From contig CM070562.1 of assembly GCA_036346405.1 (NCBI GenBank), positions 102,694,499-102,758,498 of the forward strand: a DNA stretch of 64,000 bases, given 5' to 3'. This DNA is from Phyllostachys edulis. Lineage: Eukaryota; Streptophyta; Magnoliopsida; Poales; Poaceae. The translations under genes and the position numbers were made by a program. Every line of letters starts with the position of its first letter. Positions within the stretch are counted from its first letter, which is position 1. The notes beneath the pieces are model-generated. The model saw nothing but the letters and a program-made list of their open reading frames with translations. It made no database searches and had not been told where the DNA came from. This document shows, in pieces, positions 31,724 through 43,652 of the stretch.

Positions 31724-34492
31724 TGTCACGTCCCGAGATAACAACCCTCGGGACCCACTGTGCACTCTGGACCAGTCCCATGATCAGTGGCTGGTCCGCA
31801 CAGTTTCAACAACGATGTTATCACAGCTATACAACAAACTAAAGAAGAAGCAGACAAAACAACAATAACTATAGCAAAGAACCTTATGGTCAAGCTTTTT
31901 ACAGAGGCGCCACGCAGGGCTACAACACAGCGGAAAGCAAAAGAACACACGGAGGTCATTCGATATGCCCACAAGCAATCGAGTGGAGGACGTCCTAGCA
32001 CGCAAGATGTTCGAAGACCTCCTCTTCAAAGAGGTCGGAGGTCCCTGGGAGATCTTCAGCTGCTGATTAACCAGAGGGCACAAGCCATGAGTACTTTGAA
32101 TGTACTCAGCAAGTCGCAGGGAGATTAGTGCAAATAATATCATGCAAAGCTTGACAAGGATAGCTTTATGGTTACTTTGCGGAAAACAATATTGACTTGA
32201 AATACAGTAAGTAGATTGCAAAGAACAAGTTGAAAGATTAACACCTAAGTAAACAAGTTTTCTTTGAAACAACTCGTGACCACCTTGGCCACTTCCCAGA
32301 CCACTCACGACCATCCTGGTCGCTGCCCAGACCACTCGGAACCAACCACGACCACCCATTTTTGAGAAAATCTACCCCTTGCGTGAAATCACCAGTCATG
32401 TCCATAACCGAGGACGTGGCTATCCGAATAGATTCTTTCCTCTGCAGAGGTGTACAACTTTACCCACAAGACACGAGTTCTCTAGTTGGTTGGACATCCA
32501 CTACCTTAGGTAAGCAATCTAGAGCACGTGCCAAGGCCTTTACAAAGCTCTGTCTTGACTCGGTTCTACTTCGCTAAGGATTCGTCGTTCTGGCCCCCTC
32601 TTGCGCCATTTCCAACCCTAACAGAACCGACTCAAAACATTGCTAATTAGTTGGCCAGGTCCACCCCATTATGAACTTGTGGTTGCACAGTATGGCCTGG
32701 ATCAATGGCGTACAAGGTTAAGTCCTTAGTTTGCTACTCAGGCGAGACATCCTCATCCCAATGTGCTTTCTGCACCCCCTTTACTGCACGATCACTCGCC
32801 CGAGTATAAATCATTTTGGATTCAACCCAGCCAAATGACCACCCTAGCCATGGCACAACAAATTTTAACAACAGTGGCTGCGCCATAATTTCATATATCA
32901 TTAAGTCAAGTTATCATCATTGAATCATGAGGTCAAGAGACACCGCAAAACTAAAGCAGGACTAAGCAATATACGCACTCGTGTTGGTATCACAAAGAGG
33001 TCCAACTAAAATTACCCAACCTATGGTGTCCAAAGGTACATGTCAACATGTGGATCGCAAGTATTCAAGGAGTCATAACGCAAGTAGGTGATTAGCTAAT
33101 TTCTAAACCATTTTTATTCAAATAGCCATGCATGTTGTTATAAATCGAAGTAATTTTGCAAACAGGGTTCAATATGATCAAAGGTCTACGACTTGCCTTC
33201 GACGAAGAGCTGGGGTTCTTCGGTGGAGGTCGCCGGGTCCAAGGGCTCTTCCACGAAGCCGGAATCTACACGCGCGAAAAGAGCCAAATAAGAACCACAA
33301 ATCCAAATAAAACCAAAAACTGCCAAACTAAGAACCAAAAGAAAAGGCGCTGAAATAGAAACGGGCTCTCGGGAGGAGGTCCAACTGAGATGGAGGTCGA
33401 AGGAGGTCCTGAGGAAGAGATCCTGAGGAAGATATGACTACTTAACGTGGTTGTAGGAGAGTTGAGCCAGGCTAAAGAGGATGAAAGAGGGCTGCTCAGA
33501 CTTTTATAGCCAGGGGATGATTGAGACTCGAAGGTGCCCAAGTTCACGGGTAGGTGAAGGAGAAGATGGGAGCAAGTAGGGGAGGAGACAAGAGGGGGAA
33601 CAGGTACTGCGGAAGCGACAATATTTAATGCGACACAACAGCATCTAATGCTCAAGGACCTTTGTGTCAGCAGCGATGCGACGAGATGAAGGAGAAGGTG
33701 AGCAGAACTAACAAAAGAGGCCAGTCAAAAGGGAGATCGTGACCACAGAGGAGGTCGCGGCCCAAGGGGTGGTCGCAGACCAAAGATGGTGGTCTTTGCA
33801 AAAAAGACCAGGAGGGTGTTCTTTACAAAAAGACCAGGAGGGGTGGTCGTGACTAAAGGAGGTCGCGACTAAAGGACAAAAAGGGAGGTCGTGATAAAAC
33901 GACAAAAAAAGGGGGAGGTCGTGGCCTAAGGGGATGTCGCGGCAAAATGACAAAAAAGGGGGAGATCGCGGCCTAAGGGGAGGTCGCGACAAAACAACAA
34001 AAAGAGGTCGCGGCCTAAGGGGAGGTCGTGGCAAAACGACAAAAAGGGGGAGGTCACGGCACAAAGGGGTGGTCGCGGCCTAAAAGGGTGGTCTTTGCAA
34101 AAAGACCAAGAGGGTGATTTTTGTAAAAAATACCATCTCTAGGACCATCGGGGAGGTCAAAACCAAAAGGAAGATCCAACAAGAAGGGGATCAAAGAAAG
34201 GCGCGGCGAAGCGGGGCCGTCCGATTTTGATCGGACGATCTGCGAAGAAAGGAGGCGCAAAGCTAGGCTGCGTGGGGAGAAAAGAACAAACAGAGAAGGG
34301 GGAAAAATCAACACCAGGGAACACTGACAAACTCCAAAACAAACCAAACTCGAATTAGTTGAAGTTGGATTTAGTCATATTAAACACATTAATTCTAAAA
34401 TCTCAAGTTAAGCTTTAGAACTCTCATCAAAATCAAATGGTTCTTTTTATTTTGAAAATCTTCAAAAAGGCTAAGAAAATTGGGACGTTACA
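31724..34492 (-). mobile_element. Solo Ty3/gypsy LTR D (2769 bp)
   Basis: It runs TGTCACGTCCCG at the left to GGGACGTTACA at the right. On the minus strand it begins TGTAACGTCCCAATTTTC like other chromovirus LTRs. A perfect 5-bp duplication CCACC flanks it (31719-31723 and 34493-34497). Words shared with the LTR of element N in the same orientation include CTCTGCAGAG-GTACAACTTTACCC (about 32440-32470) and ACTTGCCTTCG (33190). A TATA box, CTATAAAAG on the minus strand at about 33500-33510, gives the promoter direction. It is inserted in LTR G. Confidence 0.9.
33715..34110 (-). repeat. GGAGGTCGCGGCC-type tandem array inside LTR D
   Basis: About ten imperfect copies of a 30-50-bp unit, GGAGGTCG(C/T)GGCCTAAGGGG followed by CAAAACGACAAAAA. 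On the sense (minus) strand this gives GACCTCC words. Unit length varies, so it looks like a decaying minisatellite. Confidence 0.75.
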
Positions 34493-34817
34493 CCACCATA
34501 GACCGAAGGCTACGCGTAGGGGAAAGAAAAACCCCTGAGGCCCCTACTAACATCGGGTCTTTTATGGGTAGAACCGTAATATCATGTACCCTGGTCGGAA
34601 GGCTATAAATAGTCATCTCTCCTATGTTATCAAAGAGAACTTTTGTCAAGGCAATTATTACATACTAAACTTTCTTGGCACCAGTCCCCACTTTCGAGGA
34701 TCCCCCGGTTCCCTCGTGGTAACCGGAGTCCCCTTTTCTTTTCCCTCGGCCTCGTAGTAACCGAGGTACCTTTTTCTTTACTGTCTGGTCGACACTTCTC
34801 AATGTCAGGGGTGTCTT

Positions 34818-35356
34818 CTACAGATGAGAAGGGCACCAAACAAACGTTTCAAGCAAACCTTGGACGCTACATAACACGAGCCAGTGAGTTCGAGGGCTCC
34901 GAACGGACGGCTGTGCCGGGCGGTGACCTCTTAGACGCTGTGTGCGCGGGGGCGCTGTCGGGCAGAGAAACCACGGGGTTTGGGAGAAAGCCAAGAAGGG
35001 CTAACAGGGTTGGACGGTCGCGTGCGATGCGGTACGTAGTACGGGTAAGGAGGGTGGAAACAACGGTGGTGGGCGCGTCGGATCAAACGGCCCACGGGAG
35101 TTCGGTCGGTGATGTTGGGTGCACCGCACGGGCCGCGCGGAATGGGTGGCAAGTTTTGATGGTCCCTCGCGGCATTTGCACGACAGTTTTACTTGCCCAC
35201 TCATGCTCGGGGGAAGTGCCTTCTACGGTGTTACCAGCTCGGTCATGCCGTGCTAACCTGCCGTGGGCTCACTGCTCGCTTGTTGCTCCCCTCCAAGGAT
35301 GTTCCTATGCCAGAAGCTGCCATGTCGCAATATGGCTAGGGGGGCGGGTGTGCCTC
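34818..35356. other. TRM9 upstream flank
   Basis: GC-rich, non-transposon sequence upstream (minus strand) of the TRM9 exon piece, expected to hold its first intron, first exon or promoter. I could not identify an exon with confidence. Parts (about 35140-35290) share words such as TTTTACTxGCCCAC and CCGTGGGCTC with 47420-47570, on the other side of element B, so the region before insertion of B contained local repeats. Confidence 0.4.
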
Positions 35357-36189
35357 CGTTCTGAAACAAACTCAAATTTGCAGGTTTTTAAAAAACTTTG
35401 AAAACTTTCCCTTTTTGGAAAAGCCAACCCAAAACCCGCTTTCTTTTTTCGGTTTCCCATTTTCTCTCTTATGAAAACAGCCTTCTCCCCATGCGCCTTT
35501 GCCTTCTTCCTTCCCCGACGTCACCTTCGCGACGTCACCCGCCCGACGTCATTGCCGCCTCCTCTGCTGCACACACTGCTAGCTCATCCACACGCCTCGG
35601 CGCCTTCCTGACCTTCACCGCCGCCGCCTCACCCCGCCACCTCGCCGTTCGCGCGCGCGGTCGCCCATGCCGCCCCCCACACGTTGTCGCCCCTAGTGCC
35701 GCGCCCTGCTCCCACCGCCTCAATCGCCCTATAAAAGCCACCCAGGGCTTGCCTTCATCACCACCTCCCGTTCCCTCCCATTGCCAGCACCGGCTCAAGT
35801 CGAAGATTCCGCCGCCACCTCCTTCTTCCTCTCCAGCAACCTGAGGTGAAATCCACCTCCCATCCTTCCCCCCCTCCCCCTCCTGGCTCAAGCACCGCCG
35901 CCAAGCTTTCCCCACCTCCCCCACACTCCAAAACCCGCCGGAGCTCGCCGGCATCGCCCCTCCCCGCCGCCCCTCTTTCGGCCACCGTAGCCAAGCCACC
36001 ACACCCCACCCCAAGCCCCACCAAAGCCACCATTGGACTCACCTTGGCCTATTGTAGCTCATCAAGACTACTCTGGCCTCGTCACTGCCACCAGGCGCGC
36101 CGGGCCGCCATTGCGCCTCCTCCTCACTTGGGAAAGCGTCAGGGGCCTTCGCCCAAGCCGCTAGGCGTCGGACCCTTTATCTTTGGCTA

Positions 36190-36450
36190 AGCAGTAGTGG
36201 GCACTACGATAATGGGCCAACCATTTACTGTTCAAACAAAACTGGCCGGTTACTGTTCATTACACAGTAAATTCCTCTATTGTTCCAAGTTCGAAAATAC
36301 ACTGCTCATAGCACAGTAATTTTGATTACTATTCACAGTGATTACTGCGCATTCAACTTACTGTTCATTTTTTTACCAGCAAACAGTAAGTATAATTACT
36401 GTTCCTAATCCTTTTCATGTATGAATAGTAACTTAGCACTATTCATCATT
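36190..36450 (+). repeat. ACTGTTCA-rich segment in LTR B
   Basis: Variants of TTACTGTTCA, ACTATTCA and CACAGTAA recur about a dozen times in both orientations within 260 bp. The segment is part of the ~880 bp absent from the 3' LTR. Confidence 0.6.
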
Positions 36451-38042
36451 TACCCTAATTTGACACTCTATATTCATATCGACCGTTTCGAGCCCATGAA
36501 TCTATATCTCAGCTCTGTTCAGTCCAATTAAACTCCAAATAAATCTCCACCACTCCACACCATCTTCCTTTAAGTTTCTTTTTGATTTTATTTACTTGCA
36601 TGTTGTTCCCAGCTCATTCCTTGTCGAGCTAGATTTTATTTGGATTGTTTTATTGTATTACTTTTCGTTAGGTCACGATTTTGATGACCAAACGCCAGAG
36701 GACATCGGACAAGATCAGTATCTATAGGACTTTGTGCAAGAAGGCAAGTTACATTCATTGATCATTTTGAACCCACATTTCATATATTTATTATTACTTT
36801 CATTATTGTATTTGTGCCAATTACTTTAAATATTGAAATAATACTTTTGAATGCCATGATAATTAGATAAACCCTATTACCCCACGTACAAACCCACCTA
36901 GCACTTGTAGGCCATACTCACCTTGACAAGATTAAAATTCTTTGTAAGCCATATCCACCTTGACAAGTTCACATAAAATATTAGCTATATAAGTAGCTTT
37001 GTGACACAAATGTGTATATTCCTGAAAAGCAGTATTGGCGGTTCGCCAATGGTTTTTGGTGAAGAGTTGAGGGTTGTGTCTAGAAAGTTGGACAACCCAA
37101 TAGACTGGTGTTAAAAGTGAGTCATCAGTAAGATCAAGGAGGTGGACAACCACGAGTTGGTGTTGGTTCATTTCCTCACTAGTGACAAGTAAGGACAAGA
37201 ACCTTGTGCCAAAGTAACAGACACAAAAAACCGCTCAACCACATGTGTGGTCATTACTCTCTGGCTTAGTACACTGCTCTTCCATTTGAATATCTACAGG
37301 GTATCTACTGCTCTCGTGTGTTAGAGTAGAAGGAATTGGGGTGAGACAGGAGTGGGCCTGTAGGGACACTTGCTGGTCTACACAAAGATCAACGGTATGG
37401 ACCCGTCAGCCTCGGAGTACGCATTCCACTGTTGGTCAGTGGTCTCCCGAGGGCTGTACGGAGTAAGACCTACCGGGCAGAGGCCAGAAAGTGTTGAGCA
37501 GTGAAAAGGCTTTGTTATCTCAACTCAGTCGTACGCTAAAGTGTTGCGTGTATATTGTATGACTGTATGAGCATGAGATATCTTGTGGGTAAAGTTGGGC
37601 AGCTCTGCAGAGTGTATAATTCAAGGTATTCGAATACGTCGTGCTTTGGGTTAATGAAGCTGTGTTAATGGGTGATTCCAATGCAAAGGCATAAGTAGAG
37701 TTTTTGAGATGTTAAGTTGGTAATTGAGTTTGTTGAGAAACCCCTGATGTTATTATTTATTATTGTTTTACTGTTTTAAATATAAACTACTTAAAATGAA
37801 AAATGTATCCACATATGCCTGTTAAGGTAAACCCTAACCATCCATTGAACTCGTTGCATGTAATTGTTTAGCTTTTCCATGTGGCTTGTTGAGTACAAAA
37901 GATGTACTCATTCTTGCATAATCTGCAAAATCATCTACAGAGGAAACCTGGGAAAATACAGAGGTTCATAATGAACAGGATTTTGGTGGACCCACGGATG
38001 GCAGCGACTGCTGTTATTAGGTCTCGACTGTGCTCAAGCGTG

Positions 38043-41000
38043 TGTGACGCCCCGTGTCATTACCCCGAAGGTAATCACACTTAGGCATACAGATTACTAT
38101 TCGTTTGCCCAGTAAAACACTGCTCCAACGAATAGTAAGCCATTTATCAGAGATAACGTAGCAGAACAATAAAATAGAAACTACTCTTTATTACAGCAGT
38201 GGCCACACAAGACTATAGTTATTACAAGTATTACACAACTACAAAAGGAAGCTTCCCTGCTTCTCTCGCTTGCACTGATGTACTGATCGCCTATTCGTCC
38301 CACGAGTCGAAGATGGCGTCCATCTCTCCCTGGTCCTCACAATCAGCGCTTTCCCCTTCTACGGTTGCACTGGTACCTGCAAGCTCCTCATCCCGCTCGA
38401 GATAATTCCAGGCCGGATTTGGATCTAAGCAAAGGGAGAGATAGCAAGAGTGAGTAGTATAGTGTACTCAGCAAGCATTAATAGCTAAAATGCACCTGAT
38501 GACTACTTTCGTCCTTATCAAAATTCCTACCTCATCTCTTATTTTGAAAATAGTCATTAAAACTTAGGTTGCAATTTTTAATTCCAAAAAGACTACTTGA
38601 TTACTCGGAGAGAAGATAGACCCCCGACGGTTCCCGTAGACTCCAATCCAGAAGACTGGCATGAATTCATGATTTGATAGCCTCATGAGGCTTGTACCAC
38701 TTTACCCATAGTCATTCTGAACTCTAAATGAGTCGGGTTCCCTGCATTTCTTTTGATACGGGTTCAAGTTCAGAATCTGAGCGTTTTCAGATTCGTGATT
38801 AAGTCTCCACCCATTACTTTTCATGGGTCTTGATTTAATCACGCTGTGACCTCGTCATACTTGAGTTCGATAATGTTGGTTGAGGCGCCAGCGTCCGTGC
38901 TCAACCCTCCTCCTTGGGCGGCTCGCTTCCGTGCCCAAGCACTCCAATGTGACCCGCTATGGAGATCATAATTACGTAATAAGGTAGCATTTTACGCGTC
39001 AAAGCGGGAAAATGGTTGGTATCTTGATTCTGGTCTCGGCCGAGTAAGAGTTTTATTTGTCCTTATATTATAACCACCCGTAAAAAGGAGCCCACCTCTT
39101 ACCTCATCATCATCGTCGTCGTCGTTTCCCCTGCTTGGGCCCCCTTTTACCAGCCTAGTAATTCTTATCTCTTTTCTCTACTCATTCTCATTTCTTATCT
39201 TTATCTCATTTTCATCTTTCTTATCTTTTTCATTTTCATCTCATTTATTCAATTTGATTTCTGAGAAATAGTTTTGATGAAATACATATAAGATAGAGCA
39301 ATATACGGTTTACATTTAATATAGCTATGTTAATGAACAAGGGAGTAGCTTGCCTGCGAAACTGTAGGAAGGACCGTCGTCGACGAAATCGATATTAGCT
39401 ATTCTTATTGATTCACCCGCTGCAATATATATGACGGTGCGAATAATAAATAAATAGCTAAATACTCGGTGGCAATTGAGTGCTATTATGCATATTAGTT
39501 AGATGATTTCATTTTTTTTGGCCTATCTTTATTTTTATAACATTTTTCCGGACCTCCCGCTAAATTAGCACTTCCTAACTGAGGGTGTTCTAGTTCGACA
39601 GCTGTATGATCGAGTTCGCCTACACATGCATTTAAGCGTACGAAAATAAAACACTACACTTATTCGCATGCAACTACACCTATCTAATTGCGATTGATTA
39701 ATTATCTAATCTAGAGAGTTCTATCGGTAATTTAAACTATTTCCAAAAATCTCATATTAACTTTTATGTGTTTTCGGACTTTTATTTTACCGGTAAAACT
39801 ACTATTATCTAATCGTACGCGGCTCTAATCAGCTATTTGATCTTTCCCCTACACGGCCTTGACCCTTAATACTACTAGCACTTAAGTTCACTGCTAAATT
39901 TACTACTAGCTATACTCATTGAAATTCCTTTTTACATGACTCCTAAATCTTGCACTCTAATCTCCTTTTAATCTAATCTCTCTCCTAATTATCTTCTCAC
40001 AAATACCTCCTACCCCTACTTACTCTCTCTCTCTCTCTCTCCTCACCAAACGGCTGACACCACCCACGCGGCTAGGCCCCCTCAAACCCATTTCTTCCCC
40101 AATTCCACTCCAAACCACTGCTTCCCCCAAATCAACCTCCTTCTCCTACCTCCCCAAATCCCCAACTCTTCTGGCCTTGTTGCCTTCTGGTCTTCCTCCG
40201 GCCTCTGCACTGCTGCTCATGGCCGTGGCCCGCCTCCCTCCAGGTCCTGCTTGCCTCAGGGTCTCCTGCGCCCATTATCGCGCACTTGGCTGGTGCTTGT
40301 GCCTGGCTTTGCACCAGCTTCCATGGCGCCTCGCCCTCGGCTCGGTTGCTCCCCTTGGCTCGGCTGCTTGCCGCCACAGCCCTGCGCCGGCCGTCCTCAG
40401 TCCCAGGACCCCGCCGCCTCTCTCCTGCTCATGGGTGGCCAACCGCCTCCTTGACCTCTCCTTGCCGTTGTGGTCTCCTCCCCCTTTACGCTTCGGCCGG
40501 CGCCTCCTCTACACCGCTTTGACCCGACCCGTCTTTGTTCCTCCCCTCGGTGGGTGAAGGCAGCCTTGCCTCGGCGATCTGGCCTTCCCTCCTCAGCGTC
40601 TTGCCGCCACCGCCAGTCGGCAGCCTATGGCGCGACCACGACCTCTCATCGCCGCTACACACCTCCAAACCCCCTTACTCTCTAACCTCCCCTCTGAAAT
40701 CTTGCTTTGATTTAATTAATTTTGTTGATTTGCTTATATTGATGTGAATTCATTTGGCTAATGCATGGGTACTGGAAGAGATGGATGTGGCCATGATGCT
40801 TGCTACTGATGTTAGTAAAGCCTAAATGATGAAGTGGCCAGCTGCTCTTGAACCCTTAAGGTGTAAGGCTCCCTATCTTCTATCCTCCCTATTGCTCTGT
40901 GATGAAATGTAAACTGAGGGCTAAATAGGGATACTATAGTGAGATGCTCTATGGATGATTGATGTGCATAAGTGTGGAGCACTGAGATGTAATCAAGGGT

Positions 41001-42879
41001 TACCTCCTATTGAGATAAGGATAGGGAAGAGGATTGTAGTGCCAGTTCTGCGCTGGTGCTCTCCCCTTCTCCTTTGCTACAATCGGCTTACAGGCGATGA
41101 TGAGGTGAACTCTGAGCCGCCTCCTCCTGGCTGCCTTGATGCTTGGTGAAGCCGATGGTCCTGGCTCCGCAGGTTTCGCTCTTCTCCCTTACTCCCTTCC
41201 TCTATGCTTTCTTCCTCCCTTAGCTCCTGGTGTGGTCTTGGGTTTGGGAGGGCAGTGAGCTTGGTGGAGCTTGGGATGTGGTTGCTTTGGTTGCCTTTGC
41301 TTGCTCTGCTACCTTGCTTGGCCTTGGCTTGTGTTCTTGCTTTGCTAGGGAGGAGGCAGTGGTTTGCTTGCCTTCTTTGGTGTTGAATGGGCATGTGAGG
41401 GGAGGTGTTGGGGAAGCCCTTGGCTCTGCTCCTCCTTTCGGCTGGGAAGTGGGGGTGGCTTAGGTGGGTGGTGAGGCAGGTGTTAGCCTTCGGTTGGGGT
41501 TATCTTCTTTCTGTTGAACCGACTTAACTCTTGCTAGGGTTTGGCTTATCTCTTCCCTGTTGTGCCGACTTATCTCTTGCTCCAGGGGGACTGATTTATC
41601 TCTTGAGGGGGGGGAGGGGCTGGCTGGCTTATGGCGGTTGGTTCATCCCTTGACTGTGCACTGGGTTATCTTCTTCCTTCCTGTGCTATGCAGTCTATAT
41701 GCTCTGGGTTATCCTTTTACTGTGCAGTGCCCTAGTTACCCTCTACTGTTCATTTCATCTCTTTTTTTTACCATGGCCTTGTTCCTAATTATCTTATTCT
41801 ATTTTCCCTAATTTCCTATTACCCCTTCTATGCATGGCTGCTCTCCACTGCTCTGCCCTCACTATTTTGCCCTTATTGTTGCCCTCACTGTGATTTGGAA
41901 GCTTGTGAGGGTGGTGCTGGCTTTGGGCTCCTGTGCTCCTCTTCTTCCTTGCTCTCCTTGTTGGATGAAAATTGGCAAGGTCTTGTTTATGCGAATGAAA
42001 GGGTTTGGTGCTGCTTACTTGAGCTTGGGCTGATTGGGGTGCTTTCCTGTGTTGGCTTGGAATTGAGGCATTACTTTGGTTGGGTTCGATACTAGGGCTT
42101 TGCGGTTGATCGGAATGCTATACTGTGGGTGTTGGATTCGGTTGCCCGATGATGTATTAAACAGAGGGCGGAAATGAATGGGAATGCATTGTTGGATTCT
42201 AATGCGGTTGAGGCAAATTGGAAAGGTGGGTGTTGGGCTTTTCGGAACGCCGGATGATGAGATCCGTAGAAGTAAAAGGTACCTATTGACTCTGGTTGAT
42301 CTGGCTAGCTTGATTACTAAAGGAGCCGACTAACTTTGGTTGGTCGGTACCTTGGTAATTCGAGAACCTGTTGACCTAGGTTGATATAAATCCTATTGTA
42401 CTTGGAAATTCGACGGCAACCTCTCTCCTTCTAACTAGCTATTCTTGTCGTCTTTTGGTTGGCTAACTATTTTCTCGCTTTACGGTTGCATGGGATGGAA
42501 AGGTGAAGAATGGCGAAATGAGATGTCAAGAAGAGATTCGATGAGATGAATGCAATAACATAAATTGTAACTTAATTTTCTTTTGTAATTAACATTGTAA
42601 TTGTTTTGTAAAATTAATCTTGTATCCATTCTTGTGTTGTAAAGTAAATTTTGTAACGAGAATTTGGTTTGTAATATTTTAATTCTGTTTTGTAAACAGG
42701 CTGTTATAAAACTGTGATGTGAATAAATGATGTTTGCTTAATTTGCCAGGTTCATTGTGTTAATTATGCAATTGAATATTAACTGAGATTATGCTTGAGA
42801 TTGGTTTAATGAAATTTTTACTTGTGCTAATTACCGATTACTGTTGATTGGCTTAGTTTTAATTATGTGGGTTCTTACA
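38043..42879 (-). mobile_element. Solo LTR C (4837 bp) nested in element B
   Basis: It runs TGTGACGCCCCG at the left to GGGTTCTTACA at the right, flanked by a perfect 5-bp duplication GCGTG (38038-38042 and 42880-42884). The flanking LTR B sequence is contiguous when it is removed, as the uninterrupted 3' LTR copy at about 46990-47015 shows. On the minus strand it begins TGTAAGAACCC. Landmarks shared with LTRs D and N on the plus strand (GTACTCAGCAAG at about 38463, GCTTGCCTGCG at about 39348) indicate minus orientation. I found no internal repeat of its ends, no primer site and no coding domain. The GC/CT-rich centre (40020-41500) has unremarkable open frames and a (TC)n run at 40025-40043. 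Confidence 0.85.
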
Positions 42880-43102
42880 GCGTGCCTGTGGTTTGAAGTT
42901 CTTTTGTCTTGTATTATATTAACTTTGGGCTTGGATATCTGTGTTAGTGTAAAAACTGGCTGTTAGGCCTTATCGTTATGTAATAAAATATTTATTTTGT
43001 TGTAATCGAAAGCTTGCTTGAGACATCGCTATACCAAGAATCGCATATCTCAGGCGGGTTGTGAAGAGTTTAACGGTCCCAGATTTGGGGGGCGTTACAA
43101 AG

Positions 43103-43114
43103 TGGTATCAGAGC
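43103..43114 (+). other. Primer binding site of element B (tRNA-iMet)
   Basis: TGGTATCAGAGC, an exact match to the common plant site, three bases after the 5' LTR end. Confidence 0.95.
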
Positions 43115-43652
43115 TTAGCTTGACTGTAGGTTGAGACCTTAAGTTGGCTTTAGGAATTAGGAAATGAAGACCTTCAAAAATCCTAGTTTAGGAAATTATA
43201 AAAGAATTTCTGAAAACAAAAATATAAGTATTATTGTTGTCCTTTCCCTTCTTTTGCTATCTCATCCAAACTTAGATTTGTAAAATTTCGATTTGATTTT
43301 ATAAAATATTTATCTTCTTCTCACCTAATTTCAACTTTTCGTCAGAAGTTGCAGCAGTGTTCAAGATACACTAGAGTAGTGTTAAATAGAGTGAACCTTA
43401 ATTAGACGAACTTTTGATTGTAACACAAGTTGTATTATGTGCTCTAAGTAGTACGTATACAACTCGTATAAATAATTGAGCTATGTTATTTATTGATATT
43501 TTATTTTTCTATCAGTACCTGTATATCATCCTTGTCAAAATTCAATTCCTTCTTCTCGTCTTAATACTTAATCTTTCTTCACTTAACTCAAGTCTAAATC
43601 TTACACACCTCTCTGTATTTGGTCAAAATCACCGCAGAAATACATTCCTAAG

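Larger units (their letters stand above)
30219..34794 (+). mobile_element. Solo Tat-like LTR (G) inserted in TRM9, itself carrying two insertions
   Basis: Its start, CATAGGGGCGGTCCACCGG, resembles the start of element A's LTR with terminal TG changed to CA. Its end, TACTGTCTGGTCGACA, resembles that LTR's end. Near-identical 5-bp repeats flank it: CTTAT (30214-30218) and CTTCT (34795-34799). The flanking TRM9 codons join exactly across it. After subtracting the hAT-like element and solo LTR D, about 810 bp of LTR remain: 30219-30655, 31639-31723 and 34493-34794. A TATA box (GCTATAAATAG) lies at about 34601-34611. No internal domain or primer site is present, so it is a solo LTR. Confidence 0.75.
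28739..34817 (-). pseudogene. TRM9: TRM9-type tRNA wobble-uridine methyltransferase, split by nested transposons
   Basis: Reads from high to low coordinate. Exon piece 34817-34795 (DTPDIEK, after acceptor CATCTGTAG) is followed by a 4.58-kb transposon block, then 30213-29396 and, after an intron (donor AAG|GTGTAG, acceptor TTTCAG), 28820-28739 (VAGMNNATIVDQLYKSNW... ending VLEKL-stop). The class I methyltransferase SAM-binding motif VILDAGCGNGKYLG is intact, with YIGCDIS, VADAVNLPNRDNF and AVLRHLS. In yeast and plants, TRM9 (with TRM112) methylates carboxymethyl-uridine at tRNA position 34. Two in-frame TGA codons occur, at 29794-29796 and 29518-29520 (PFH-stop-AEI, Arg in relatives). Otherwise the frame is unbroken over about 270 codons, so loss is recent. 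The first exon was not found. Confidence 0.88.
35362..43099 (+). repeat. 5' LTR of element B (interrupted)
   Basis: It starts TGAAACAAACTC and ends GGGGGGCGTTACA. A TATA box, CTATAAAAG at 35729-35737, lies in a GC-rich promoter-like region. Near its 3' end is the AAGATGTACTCATTCTTGC...ACAGAGGAAACCTGGG region (37897-37955) shared with other LTRs of this group. It is split at 38042/38043 by solo LTR C and resumes at 42880. It includes ~880 bp (36086-36969) missing from the 3' LTR. Confidence 0.88.

Noticed and set aside
34643..35401. 252-codon plus-strand open frame
   Set aside because: It runs from LTR G through TRM9 flank into element B. It crosses three unrelated units, so it cannot be a conserved gene.
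40132..40685. Overlapping 60-126-codon frames in LTR C
   Set aside because: Pyrimidine-rich sequence gives Leu/Pro/Ser-rich frames in several registers with no start context or domain. It lies inside a solo LTR.
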